Shown: in pieces, positions 1 to 6,816 of the stretch
Numbering within the stretch: position 1 is the first letter of the stretch
How the letters are laid out: every line of letters begins with the position of its first letter
Source: UBA4416 sp963422675
Lineage (GTDB): Bacteria; Bacteroidota; Bacteroidia; B-17B0; Aurantibacillaceae
Length of the DNA stretch: 64,000 nucleotides
Direction: 5' to 3'
Assembly: GCA_963422675.2 (NCBI GenBank)
Contig: CAXVYS010000016.1
Span: 1 to 64,000, forward strand
The notes under the pieces: model-generated
Seen by the model: only the letters and a program-made list of their open reading frames with translations
Database searches by the model: none
Told to the model about the DNA's origin: nothing
Translations under genes and position numbers: made by a program

Positions 1-184
1 TATACAAGTGTACAAAATAAACTCCCTGCGCCAGGTGGCCCAGTTCTATCATTGTATTAACGGTATTGATATCATTTTTAATGGCCACTAATTGCCCTAT
101 ATTATTTACAACTTCTATTTTTGTAAGAGGTGTATTACCTGTTACATTTATGTAATCGTTTGTTGGATTAGGATACAAATTAAA
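1..184 (-). CDS. T9SS type A sorting domain, C-terminal piece of the frameshifted metalloprotease (runs off window)
   Basis: Read on the minus strand from base 184 to the window edge, this open frame encodes FNLYPNPTNDYINVTGN, then a strand ending NNIGQLVAI and AQGVYFVHLY. That is the pattern of a T9SS C-terminal sorting domain (YPNP near the start, GVYFV near the end), which directs passage across the outer membrane by type IX secretion. It continues the protein of 148-1479 in a frame shifted by -1. The junction is a run of five A on the plus strand (182-186); one more base would join the frames. The gene's end lies outside the window. The reading as a displaced C-terminus of the same gene is an inference, but a strong one. 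Confidence 0.75.
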
Positions 185-1479
185 AAGTTATTCCATGAGT
201 TTAATTCGTTTACTCCTACGCAACCATTAACTGTAATGGATAGTGAAGTTGTGTTTGCACATCCATTAACATTAGAATACGAATAGTAAACCGTTTGATT
301 CCCGGAGGCTGTAGCCGTAAATGTATTGGCACTCACATGAGCACCACTGTAAGTTCCGCCACCAGGAGAACCAATTAACGTAACAATATTACCTACACAG
401 GTTGTATTTTGGTTACTCGTGAGTGCTATAGCTGGAAGAGTATCAATTGCAATTGTTTTGGTATTGGTAGATGTACAGGCTCCATCTATTACCTGTAATG
501 AAATAGTTGCAACACCTGTATTACCTGACATTAAATTAATGGAAGATAAATTGGCAGGACCCGATATCGTAGAATTTGTGGCTGACCAATTATAAGTAGC
601 TCCTGTAATAGTAGTGGTACTATAATTATTTAAAAATACATTACCCTTGCAAATAGCACCAGGGCCTGAAATGGTTGCCGAAGAACTGATGACACCAATT
701 GTTTTTGTATAAACAGGAATACTTTGACCGGAATAGCTTAGCATTAAACTCACAGTATACACTCCGGGGTTAGTGTAACTGTGTGAAACTACATGCCCGT
801 TTACCGGCAAAGTTCCGTCTCCGAAATTCCATGAGGAACTGTAACTATTCCAACAAGGGTTTAAAGAATAGGAGAAGCTGCTGCAGGAACTATTTTGAAT
901 GATCAAAGGATTTACTTCCATAGGCTTATCGGCTTCCATATAATTTAATAGAGATAAACCCGTGCTATAGCCTGAAACCGGAGGAAAAGCAACAGGCGTT
1001 CCCAGGGATGCCGAAAGTGAATTAGGATTAGAGATTTGTCCCAGGTACCAGAAATTTCTGGCGCCATAATAAATATTATTGTCAGGGCCAACTTCCATAT
1101 AGCTGGCTTCATGGGGAGAATAATTCATATCAGAACTTATAAGGGTATTCACTACTGCTAATGTATTAACGTCTACCTGTTGTATAAACTGATCGCTTGA
1201 GCCTTTATATTTTAAGAAAAGATAGTTATCGTTAGGACTAAAAATTGCTGCCAGGCATGCGGGAGACTGCACGGGCAATGTTACAGGTATGGCTACTTCA
1301 TTGGAAATACTACCGGTAGTTTGGTTAAAATTATATAACCAATAATTATTGGTACCTGAATTACAAATGAGTTTATTACCAATAGAATTAGATTTAACAC
1401 TACCTGTACCGGGAGGTATATTAAAAGGGCCGGAAACAACAGGAGTTGCATTTGGATTCAATCCATTTTGGTTGAACAA
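148..1479 (-). CDS. Middle part of frameshifted secreted metalloprotease: PKD/Ig-like domains
   Basis: This frame continues the metalloprotease read from 3485 downward. Its apparent start MFNQNGLNPNATP is not a real start: the preceding frame ends NGVFYSFCSTKMD, and one extra base in the A run at 1478-1482 gives the continuous YSFLFNQNGLNPN. The first 170 residues look like a beta-propeller-like display region. A PKD domain follows (WNFGDGTLPVNGHVVSHSYT, about residues 215-260), and then Ser/Thr/Gly-rich Ig-like repeats with paired cysteines of the kind common in Bacteroidota T9SS cargo. The frame runs off after VGVNELNSWNNF into a nonsense tail because of a second -1 shift at 182-186. No signal peptide is present on this piece, as expected for an internal segment. 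Confidence 0.75.
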   Translation of the reverse strand: MFNQNGLNPNATPVVSGPFNIPPGTGSVKSNSIGNKLICNSGTNNYWLYNFNQTTGSISNEVAIPVTLPVQSPACLAAIFSPNDNYLFLKYKGSSDQFIQQVDVNTLAVVNTLISSDMNYSPHEASYMEVGPDNNIYYGARNFWYLGQISNPNSLSASLGTPVAFPPVSGYSTGLSLLNYMEADKPMEVNPLIIQNSSCSSFSYSLNPCWNSYSSSWNFGDGTLPVNGHVVSHSYTNPGVYTVSLMLSYSGQSIPVYTKTIGVISSSATISGPGAICKGNVFLNNYSTTTITGATYNWSATNSTISGPANLSSINLMSGNTGVATISLQVIDGACTSTNTKTIAIDTLPAIALTSNQNTTCVGNIVTLIGSPGGGTYSGAHVSANTFTATASGNQTVYYSYSNVNGCANTTSLSITVNGCVGVNELNSWNNFLICILIQQTIT

Positions 1480-3485
1480 AAAGAATAAAATACACCATTT
1501 GTGCCACTACTGGTGTATGACCTCACGATTATCCAGTAATCAACGCCATTGCAATGAGGGACGATACAAAGGTCTTCTGTGAGGTAAGTACTGTTTGTTC
1601 CGTTAACAAGAGGGCTTGCTAGACTTTGATAAGGGCTAATCGTTTTTGCCACCACATCATAAATAACACTGGATATTTTAGCTAAACCATTTTGAGCCCC
1701 AACCCGGATCTCGTTTGGGGGAACACAAATAATAACATATTTATTTGGTTGCTTAGGCATAGGAATCGCCATAAATCCGGATACCGATGATCCCGACCAG
1801 TATGAAAAGGATCCTAATAATTTAAGGTCCCAGCCAAAAATCGGAGACGTATTTATTTTTGTATGTGTATTATCCCAAAGATCTACACCATTGGAATAAA
1901 ACAGCAGGTTACCCAACGAATCACTCATAGATACCGACATTTCTGCACAACTCATGGTTTTATGTTGTTTGATCAGGGCATTAATCACCGGAGTTCCGCT
2001 TGCAAACGAAATAGAACATGAATCACCAAAAAGCCAATTGCTTCTGTTTAGTTTTTTTGGATCTAAAGTACAACTCGTCACCGCTATCGCCACACTGTCT
2101 GTTAAACTACCCGTGCCGCTGCTCACGTGTAATTTAGCATAATACAACCCCGGAGCCGTATAGGTAACGCTTACACTGTTAGTAGTTGCCGAAGCCGGGG
2201 AACCACCTGCAAATGTCCAGTTCCAGCCCGTTGCCGTATTACCTAACGTTGCATTGGATAAAGTAATAGGCGTGTTGGTACAATAATTACTTTGCGGTTT
2301 TTTAATATCCACGTATAATATAGAGCCGGAGCATCCATTGGGGCCAACAATCCCTGTTGCTGTTAAATTACTCAGTTGCCATAAATTATTTCTTAAGGTA
2401 TTTAAAGTCGCCTGCATTCTTAATTTTTGCCCCTGTGTAAATGTATTCATGCAATCGTCATCGGCATAACTCATATAATCTTCAATCATATCACTAGCTG
2501 TTGTTCCTGTAGAATAAGTAGCTACACAGCTATTGGGCACAGGTAAATTACAATTAAAGTTTTGTGTGGTACAGGGTTCGATATCGCAAATCATATCTCC
2601 GTTCAAATCACAGGCATCTGTGCCAGAACCCGCGGCATTTAACCCGACGCAGCCACCTTCAAAAATGTGCATAAGGTTAAGGTAATGTCCTACTTCATGG
2701 GTAAGCACTTTTCCCTGTGCTAATCCAAAGCCTAAAGAAAAATTATTTCCTGTTGTATTATCCCCAATAATATCAGAACGTATAATCACACCATCTAAAG
2801 GATATGCTCCCATCAAAGGTTTTGGAGCATAACCCATAGTAATACTTCCGGTATTTCCTCCAATAGATGAAACTATCCAAATATTTAAGTAATTATTAAA
2901 AGGGAAATGTGAAGGAATTGGATGCGTTAAGTTCAATAAAGCGGTGGCACTCGAGTTGTTCATTTGATGATCAGTCAGTGTATTATCGGCATACCGCATA
3001 ACTCCTTTTTCCACACCTCCTGGGCCATTGTAAAAAACCGCTGTTGATGGCATTGGAATGGCTGCCAAACAAAATTGTATATTGGTATTTTGAGCATATG
3101 CAGCGTGAGTTTGACCATTATATACCGGATAGTTTTTCGCAAATGCTGCATTAAGTGCATTAAGTTGAGAGAGAATTTGTTGGTAGGAAATATTAGTTCC
3201 TGTACCATATGCCTGGCCACTGGAATAAATGACATGAAATACAACCGGTATCACATAACTGGTATTGGTGGTAACACCGGATAATCTTCCACTGGTTGAA
3301 TTCAAATTGTGATCAATATAATTTTTAAGATTTAAATTCATGTTCTGAAGAATATTATCATAATTTTTCAGATTACTTCTTTGCAAACTTTCTATCTCGT
3401 CATCACCACAGGAAGGCGTTTGCGCTTGCATTTGAGAATAGGTAACTATAAAGCTTAATAGCAATAAAATAATGGTTGGTTTCAT
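1458..3485 (-). CDS. Secreted M43-family (pappalysin-like) metalloprotease, N-terminal part, frameshifted
   Basis: The frame begins with a clear signal peptide (MKPTIILLLLSFIVTYSQMQAQ). The catalytic domain contains the extended zinc motif HEVGHYLNLMHIF (HExxHxxGxxH, near residue 265), followed by Cys-rich sequence and a Met-turn-like stretch, DYMSYADDDCMN. This is the arrangement of M43 cytophagalysin/pappalysin-type peptidases. A PKD-like domain (residues about 395-470) follows, and then a region resembling the start of a propeller. The native protein would be about 1,150 residues or more with a T9SS tail. It is interrupted at 1478-1482, where five A on the plus strand would need to be six. 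It is likely exported and cleaves proteins outside the cell. The start choice is supported by the signal peptide. Confidence 0.88.
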   Translation of the reverse strand: MKPTIILLLLSFIVTYSQMQAQTPSCGDDEIESLQRSNLKNYDNILQNMNLNLKNYIDHNLNSTSGRLSGVTTNTSYVIPVVFHVIYSSGQAYGTGTNISYQQILSQLNALNAAFAKNYPVYNGQTHAAYAQNTNIQFCLAAIPMPSTAVFYNGPGGVEKGVMRYADNTLTDHQMNNSSATALLNLTHPIPSHFPFNNYLNIWIVSSIGGNTGSITMGYAPKPLMGAYPLDGVIIRSDIIGDNTTGNNFSLGFGLAQGKVLTHEVGHYLNLMHIFEGGCVGLNAAGSGTDACDLNGDMICDIEPCTTQNFNCNLPVPNSCVATYSTGTTASDMIEDYMSYADDDCMNTFTQGQKLRMQATLNTLRNNLWQLSNLTATGIVGPNGCSGSILYVDIKKPQSNYCTNTPITLSNATLGNTATGWNWTFAGGSPASATTNSVSVTYTAPGLYYAKLHVSSGTGSLTDSVAIAVTSCTLDPKKLNRSNWLFGDSCSISFASGTPVINALIKQHKTMSCAEMSVSMSDSLGNLLFYSNGVDLWDNTHTKINTSPIFGWDLKLLGSFSYWSGSSVSGFMAIPMPKQPNKYVIICVPPNEIRVGAQNGLAKISSVIYDVVAKTISPYQSLASPLVNGTNSTYLTEDLCIVPHCNGVDYWIIVRSYTSSGTNGVFYSFCSTKMD

Positions 3486-3900
3486 AGGACGTTTTTTAAC
3501 ATGAAATTTAATTTCCGGAATACAGGCTTAAATTGAAAATAAAAAATTAAACACATGATGTGATTATGTTTCTAAACTAGTATAATTAAAGTAATTTATG
3601 TATTGAAATTGAGTGAGTATCCCTTTTGGTTTATTAAATATTAAAATCAAAAAATTGAATTCACTGAGAATGATTTTTTAATTGAAATTTGACTCCAAGT
3701 CAACGGGATAAATGGATTTTTTGATGCTTTGCATTGACTGATAATCAAAATTGACGTATTTTTATGTAAACAATTACCAGTTATTGTTCTGTCGGAATTA
3801 ACCCCTGAAATTGTCATTTTCCGCCACCCTTTCATTGGATTTATTGTTCCAACTTTGTATCAACCCATTTTAATAGTAACAAAGACATAACATAATTCAG
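3486..3900. other. Intergenic region without a recognisable gene
   Basis: This is the divergent spacer between the metalloprotease (minus) and the SRPBCC gene (plus). It is very AT-rich. A 62-codon minus-strand frame at 3647-3835 shows no signal peptide, domain or start context, and I treat it as chance. I see no convincing TAnnTTTG promoter element, hairpin terminator or RNA gene. Confidence 0.6.
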
Positions 3901-4746
3901 ATGAAAAAATTAAATTTCACTATTCATATTAAAGCCACTGCCAATAAAGTGTGGCAGGTATTATGGGATGATTCTACTTACCGGAAATGGACACACCTTT
4001 TCCATGAAGGATCCTATGCCGTTTCGGATTGGAAAGAGGGAAGTAACATTCAATTTTTAAATCCCACCGGAAGTGGAATGTATAGCACCATAGAGTGGCT
4101 TAAGCCAAATGAACATATGGTATTTAAACATATAGGAGAAATAAAAAACTTTAAAGAACAGGCCATTGACGAAAAAACAAAATTGTGGAGCGGAGGATTA
4201 GAGGCTTATACATTAATACAGGAAAACGGAGGCATCACACTCAGCGTGGATGTGGATGCTCCTGCTGATTTTATCGATTATTTCAAAGATACGTTTCCTA
4301 AAGCTCTGGCGCAGGTAAAAGAAATTTCAGAAAAACCGATTGTAATAGTTGTAGAAGCCATAGTAAATGCCTCCATAGAAAAAACATGGGATTACTTTAC
4401 ACAACCACAACATATCATCAAATGGAACAATGCCTCGGATGAATGGCATACGCCTAATGCAACAAACGATTTAAAAGCCGGTGGAAATTTTCTTTACCGT
4501 ATGGAAGCAAAAGACGGAAGTTTTGGTTTTGACTTTGCAGGAACTTACACTACAGTTGAGCTTCATCAAAATATCAACTATACTCTTGGCGATGGCAGAA
4601 CTACAAAAATTACTTTTGTTAAACAAAACAATATCTGTAAAATAGTAGAAGAATTTGATGCAGAAGATATAAATTCACTAAGCCTGCAACAAGGCGGCTG
4701 GCAAGCCATCCTTAATAATTTTAAAACTTACACGGAAAACAACTGA
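3901..4746 (+). CDS. Tandem SRPBCC (AHSA1/START-like) domain protein
   Basis: A soluble 281-residue protein made of two similar halves. Residues 1-~145 (FTIHIKATANKVWQVLWD...YRKWT) and ~150-281 (VVEAIVNASIEKTWDYFTQPQHIIKWN) each begin with the strand-helix signature of SRPBCC/AHSA1-type domains, which form a hydrophobic ligand-binding cavity or act as Hsp90-activator-like modules. No signal peptide is present, so it is presumably cytoplasmic. It leads a three-gene plus-strand cluster with a VOC-fold protein (60-base gap) and a DUF1801 protein (27-base gap), a combination often seen together in Bacteroidota. The ligand and function are unknown; family assignment is good, physiological role is not. 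Confidence 0.85.
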   Translation: MKKLNFTIHIKATANKVWQVLWDDSTYRKWTHLFHEGSYAVSDWKEGSNIQFLNPTGSGMYSTIEWLKPNEHMVFKHIGEIKNFKEQAIDEKTKLWSGGLEAYTLIQENGGITLSVDVDAPADFIDYFKDTFPKALAQVKEISEKPIVIVVEAIVNASIEKTWDYFTQPQHIIKWNNASDEWHTPNATNDLKAGGNFLYRMEAKDGSFGFDFAGTYTTVELHQNINYTLGDGRTTKITFVKQNNICKIVEEFDAEDINSLSLQQGGWQAILNNFKTYTENN

Positions 4747-4806
4747 CAACTTAAAAATAGTAAATAGAAACTCAAACACGTAACATAACCTTCTAAAATT
4801 CACATC

Positions 4807-5646
4807 ATGAAACACACAATTTATCCATGTTTTTGGCACGATGGACAATCCAAAGCTGCTGCAGAATTTTATTGCTCTTTATTTAATAACTCAAAAATTG
4901 TTGTCGATACGCCAATGGTCGTTAATTTTGAATTGGAAGGCAGATTATTTATGGGATTAAACGCCGGGCCAATGTTTAAGATCAATCCTTCCATCTCACT
5001 ATTTGTAACCTGCACAACGGATCAGGAAATCGAAATGCTTTGGAAAAAACTATCAGATGGAGGGAGTGCATTAATGCCTTTGGGGAAATACCCCTGGAGC
5101 GACAAATATGCCTGGGTGAAAGATAAATTTGAGTTGACCTGGCAACTCATGCTAGATAACATACCTACAGGAGCTCAAAAAATTATTCCTTCTTTTTTAT
5201 TTTCAAATCAACAGTTTGGTAAAGCGAAACAAGCCATCGATTTTTACACGTCTGTTTTCCCGAATTCAAAAAGCCACGAACTGCAATTATATAAGGCCGG
5301 AGAAGAACAACCGGAAGGCTATGTGAAATTCGGACACTTTACCCTTAACAATCAACTATTTTCGGCCATGGATGGCCCCGGCAATCACGATTTTGAGTTT
5401 AACGAAGCGGTGTCGTTGGTAGTAAACTGTGATACTCAGAAAGAGATTGATTTTTACTGGACTAAATTAACCGAAGGTGGTCAGGAAAGCATGTGTGGTT
5501 GGTTAAAGGATAAATTTGGTGTTTCATGGCAAATCGTACCAACCGTGCTTGGCAAACTGATGAGTGATCCCCAAAAAGCTCCACAGGTCATGAAGGCAGT
5601 CATGCAAATGAAAAAATTTGATATTGAGAAACTAATGAATGCATAG
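4807..5646 (+). CDS. PhnB/3-demethylubiquinone-9 3-methyltransferase-like VOC protein, two domains
   Basis: 279 residues with two consecutive VOC (glyoxalase-fold) modules of the PhnB-like type. The first begins IYPCFWHDGQSKAAAEFYCS and the second begins PSFLFSNQQFGKAKQAIDFY, each followed by a variant of the family's F-N-N-S/F-P-N-S turn and a WGxxKDKFGVSWQ-like ending (WVKDKFELTWQLM and WLKDKFGVSWQIV). Databases often label this family as a ubiquinone methyltransferase, but it lacks the SAM-binding fold, so that label should not be taken as function. No signal peptide is seen. It sits in a likely operon with the SRPBCC gene upstream and DUF1801 downstream. Confidence 0.88.
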   Translation: MKHTIYPCFWHDGQSKAAAEFYCSLFNNSKIVVDTPMVVNFELEGRLFMGLNAGPMFKINPSISLFVTCTTDQEIEMLWKKLSDGGSALMPLGKYPWSDKYAWVKDKFELTWQLMLDNIPTGAQKIIPSFLFSNQQFGKAKQAIDFYTSVFPNSKSHELQLYKAGEEQPEGYVKFGHFTLNNQLFSAMDGPGNHDFEFNEAVSLVVNCDTQKEIDFYWTKLTEGGQESMCGWLKDKFGVSWQIVPTVLGKLMSDPQKAPQVMKAVMQMKKFDIEKLMNA

Positions 5647-5673
5647 AATATATCGCCACTAAAAGGCATTACC

Positions 5674-6042
5674 ATGCTCAACAAAAAACCAAATAGTGTA
5701 GAGGAATACATTGCAGAGTTTTCTGTGACTACACAGCGGCTGTTAAAGCAAGTGCGTGCTGCCATAAAAAAAGCAGCTCCTGAGGCTGAAGAAAGTATAA
5801 GCTACGGAATGCCGGGTTATAAATTAAATGGCCCTCTGGTGTATTTTTCAGCGTTTAAACATCATATAGGATTTTATGCAACTCCCAGTGGACATACAGC
5901 TTTTGAGGAAGAATTAGCAAAGTATAAAATGGGTAAAGGGTCGGTACAATTCCCTATTGACGAAGCAATGCCCATAAGCCTCATCACCAAAATGGTAAAA
6001 TACAGAGTAAAAGAAAACCTTGAAAAGAAAAAATTAAAATGA
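5674..6042 (+). CDS. DUF1801 / YdhG-like domain protein
   Basis: A 122-residue protein with the features of the DUF1801 (YdhG/iron-chaperone-like) family: an N-terminal helix VEEYIAEFS, a central helix VRAAIKKAAPEAEE, then the conserved turn SISYGMPGYKLNG, the strand HHIGFYAT and a final basic helix. The family is small, cytoplasmic and related to frataxin-like folds; a precise function cannot be read from the sequence. It starts 27 bases after the VOC gene and is probably cotranscribed. Its end is only 14 bases from the end of the convergent LytTR regulator, with no hairpin between. Confidence 0.85.
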   Translation: MLNKKPNSVEEYIAEFSVTTQRLLKQVRAAIKKAAPEAEESISYGMPGYKLNGPLVYFSAFKHHIGFYATPSGHTAFEEELAKYKMGKGSVQFPIDEAMPISLITKMVKYRVKENLEKKKLK

Positions 6043-6056
6043 CCGGCTGAGGCGTA

Positions 6057-6815
6057 TTATCCTTTCAACTTTACGAGGATTTCCTGTTTCTTCCTCCTGG
6101 CCACTTCAAATAGTTTTCCATTTATCATATGAATGATACAAGGTTCTCCCTTCGAGTATTCTTTTATATAGTTTACATTGATGAGTAAACTCTTACTAAT
6201 GCGGATAAATATGGATTGGTTCGATAAATAATCCTCAAAATCCTTAAGACATTTCGCTGTAGTATAGCTACCTCCGTCGTTCATGCTTAAATGGGTATAA
6301 CGGCCGTCTGCTTCAATATATAGAATGCTTTGAACGCTTAGCATTTTCACTTTTTCACCGGCATGAATGGCTATTTTTCGCTCATTCACATCACTTGAAA
6401 GGCTGTGTAATAAATTAATGATCTGGATATTATTGTCTGTTTTTTTTTCGATACTATTTACAGCTTTTTTTATGGCAATTTGTAAGTCATCTATTTCTAC
6501 CGGTTTTAAAAGATAATCCAACGCATTAAATTTGATGGCATTAATGGCATACTGATCATAACTCGTTACAAAAATAACTTCAAAGGGCACTGTTTCAAAC
6601 TTACTTAACAAGTTGAATCCACTAGCACGGGGCATCTGTATATCTAAAAATACCAGTTGCGGCTTTTTTTCCTGTATAACCTTGTACCCTTCATCCACAT
6701 CAGATGCTTCGCCAACTATTTCTATTTCAGGAAAAAAACTTCCAAGCAATTTAGATAACACTTCCCTGCTGTTTTTTTCATCATCTATTAATATTGTTCT
6801 GATTTTCTCTTTCAT
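6057..6815 (-). CDS. LytTR-family response regulator
   Basis: 252 residues. An N-terminal receiver domain (residues 1-~120) has the acidic pocket IDDEKNS, the phosphoacceptor Asp in LVFLDIQMPRASG, a Thr/Ser in VTSYDQ and the conserved Lys in DYLLKPV. A C-terminal LytTR DNA-binding domain (about 145-250) is recognised from ILYIEADGRYTHL and FIRISKSLLINVNYI. The gene begins immediately after the stop of the sensor kinase (ATG two bases beyond the TGA), so the pair is translationally coupled and forms a two-component system. Targets are unknown; LytTR regulators usually bind direct repeats near their promoters. Confidence 0.95.
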   Translation of the reverse strand: MKEKIRTILIDDEKNSREVLSKLLGSFFPEIEIVGEASDVDEGYKVIQEKKPQLVFLDIQMPRASGFNLLSKFETVPFEVIFVTSYDQYAINAIKFNALDYLLKPVEIDDLQIAIKKAVNSIEKKTDNNIQIINLLHSLSSDVNERKIAIHAGEKVKMLSVQSILYIEADGRYTHLSMNDGGSYTTAKCLKDFEDYLSNQSIFIRISKSLLINVNYIKEYSKGEPCIIHMINGKLFEVARRKKQEILVKLKG

Positions 6816-6816
6816 A

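Noticed and set aside
1478..1482. Programmed -1 ribosomal frameshifting in the metalloprotease
   Set aside because: The slippery run is only TTTTT, no stimulatory structure is evident, and two further sites of the same type elsewhere point to deletions or sequencing errors.
3647..3835. 62-codon minus-strand open frame in the first intergenic region
   Set aside because: No signal peptide, domain, promoter or start context; composition fits chance in AT-rich DNA.
4807..5646. Ubiquinone methyltransferase function
   Set aside because: The family name is historical; the protein has a VOC fold and no SAM-binding motif.
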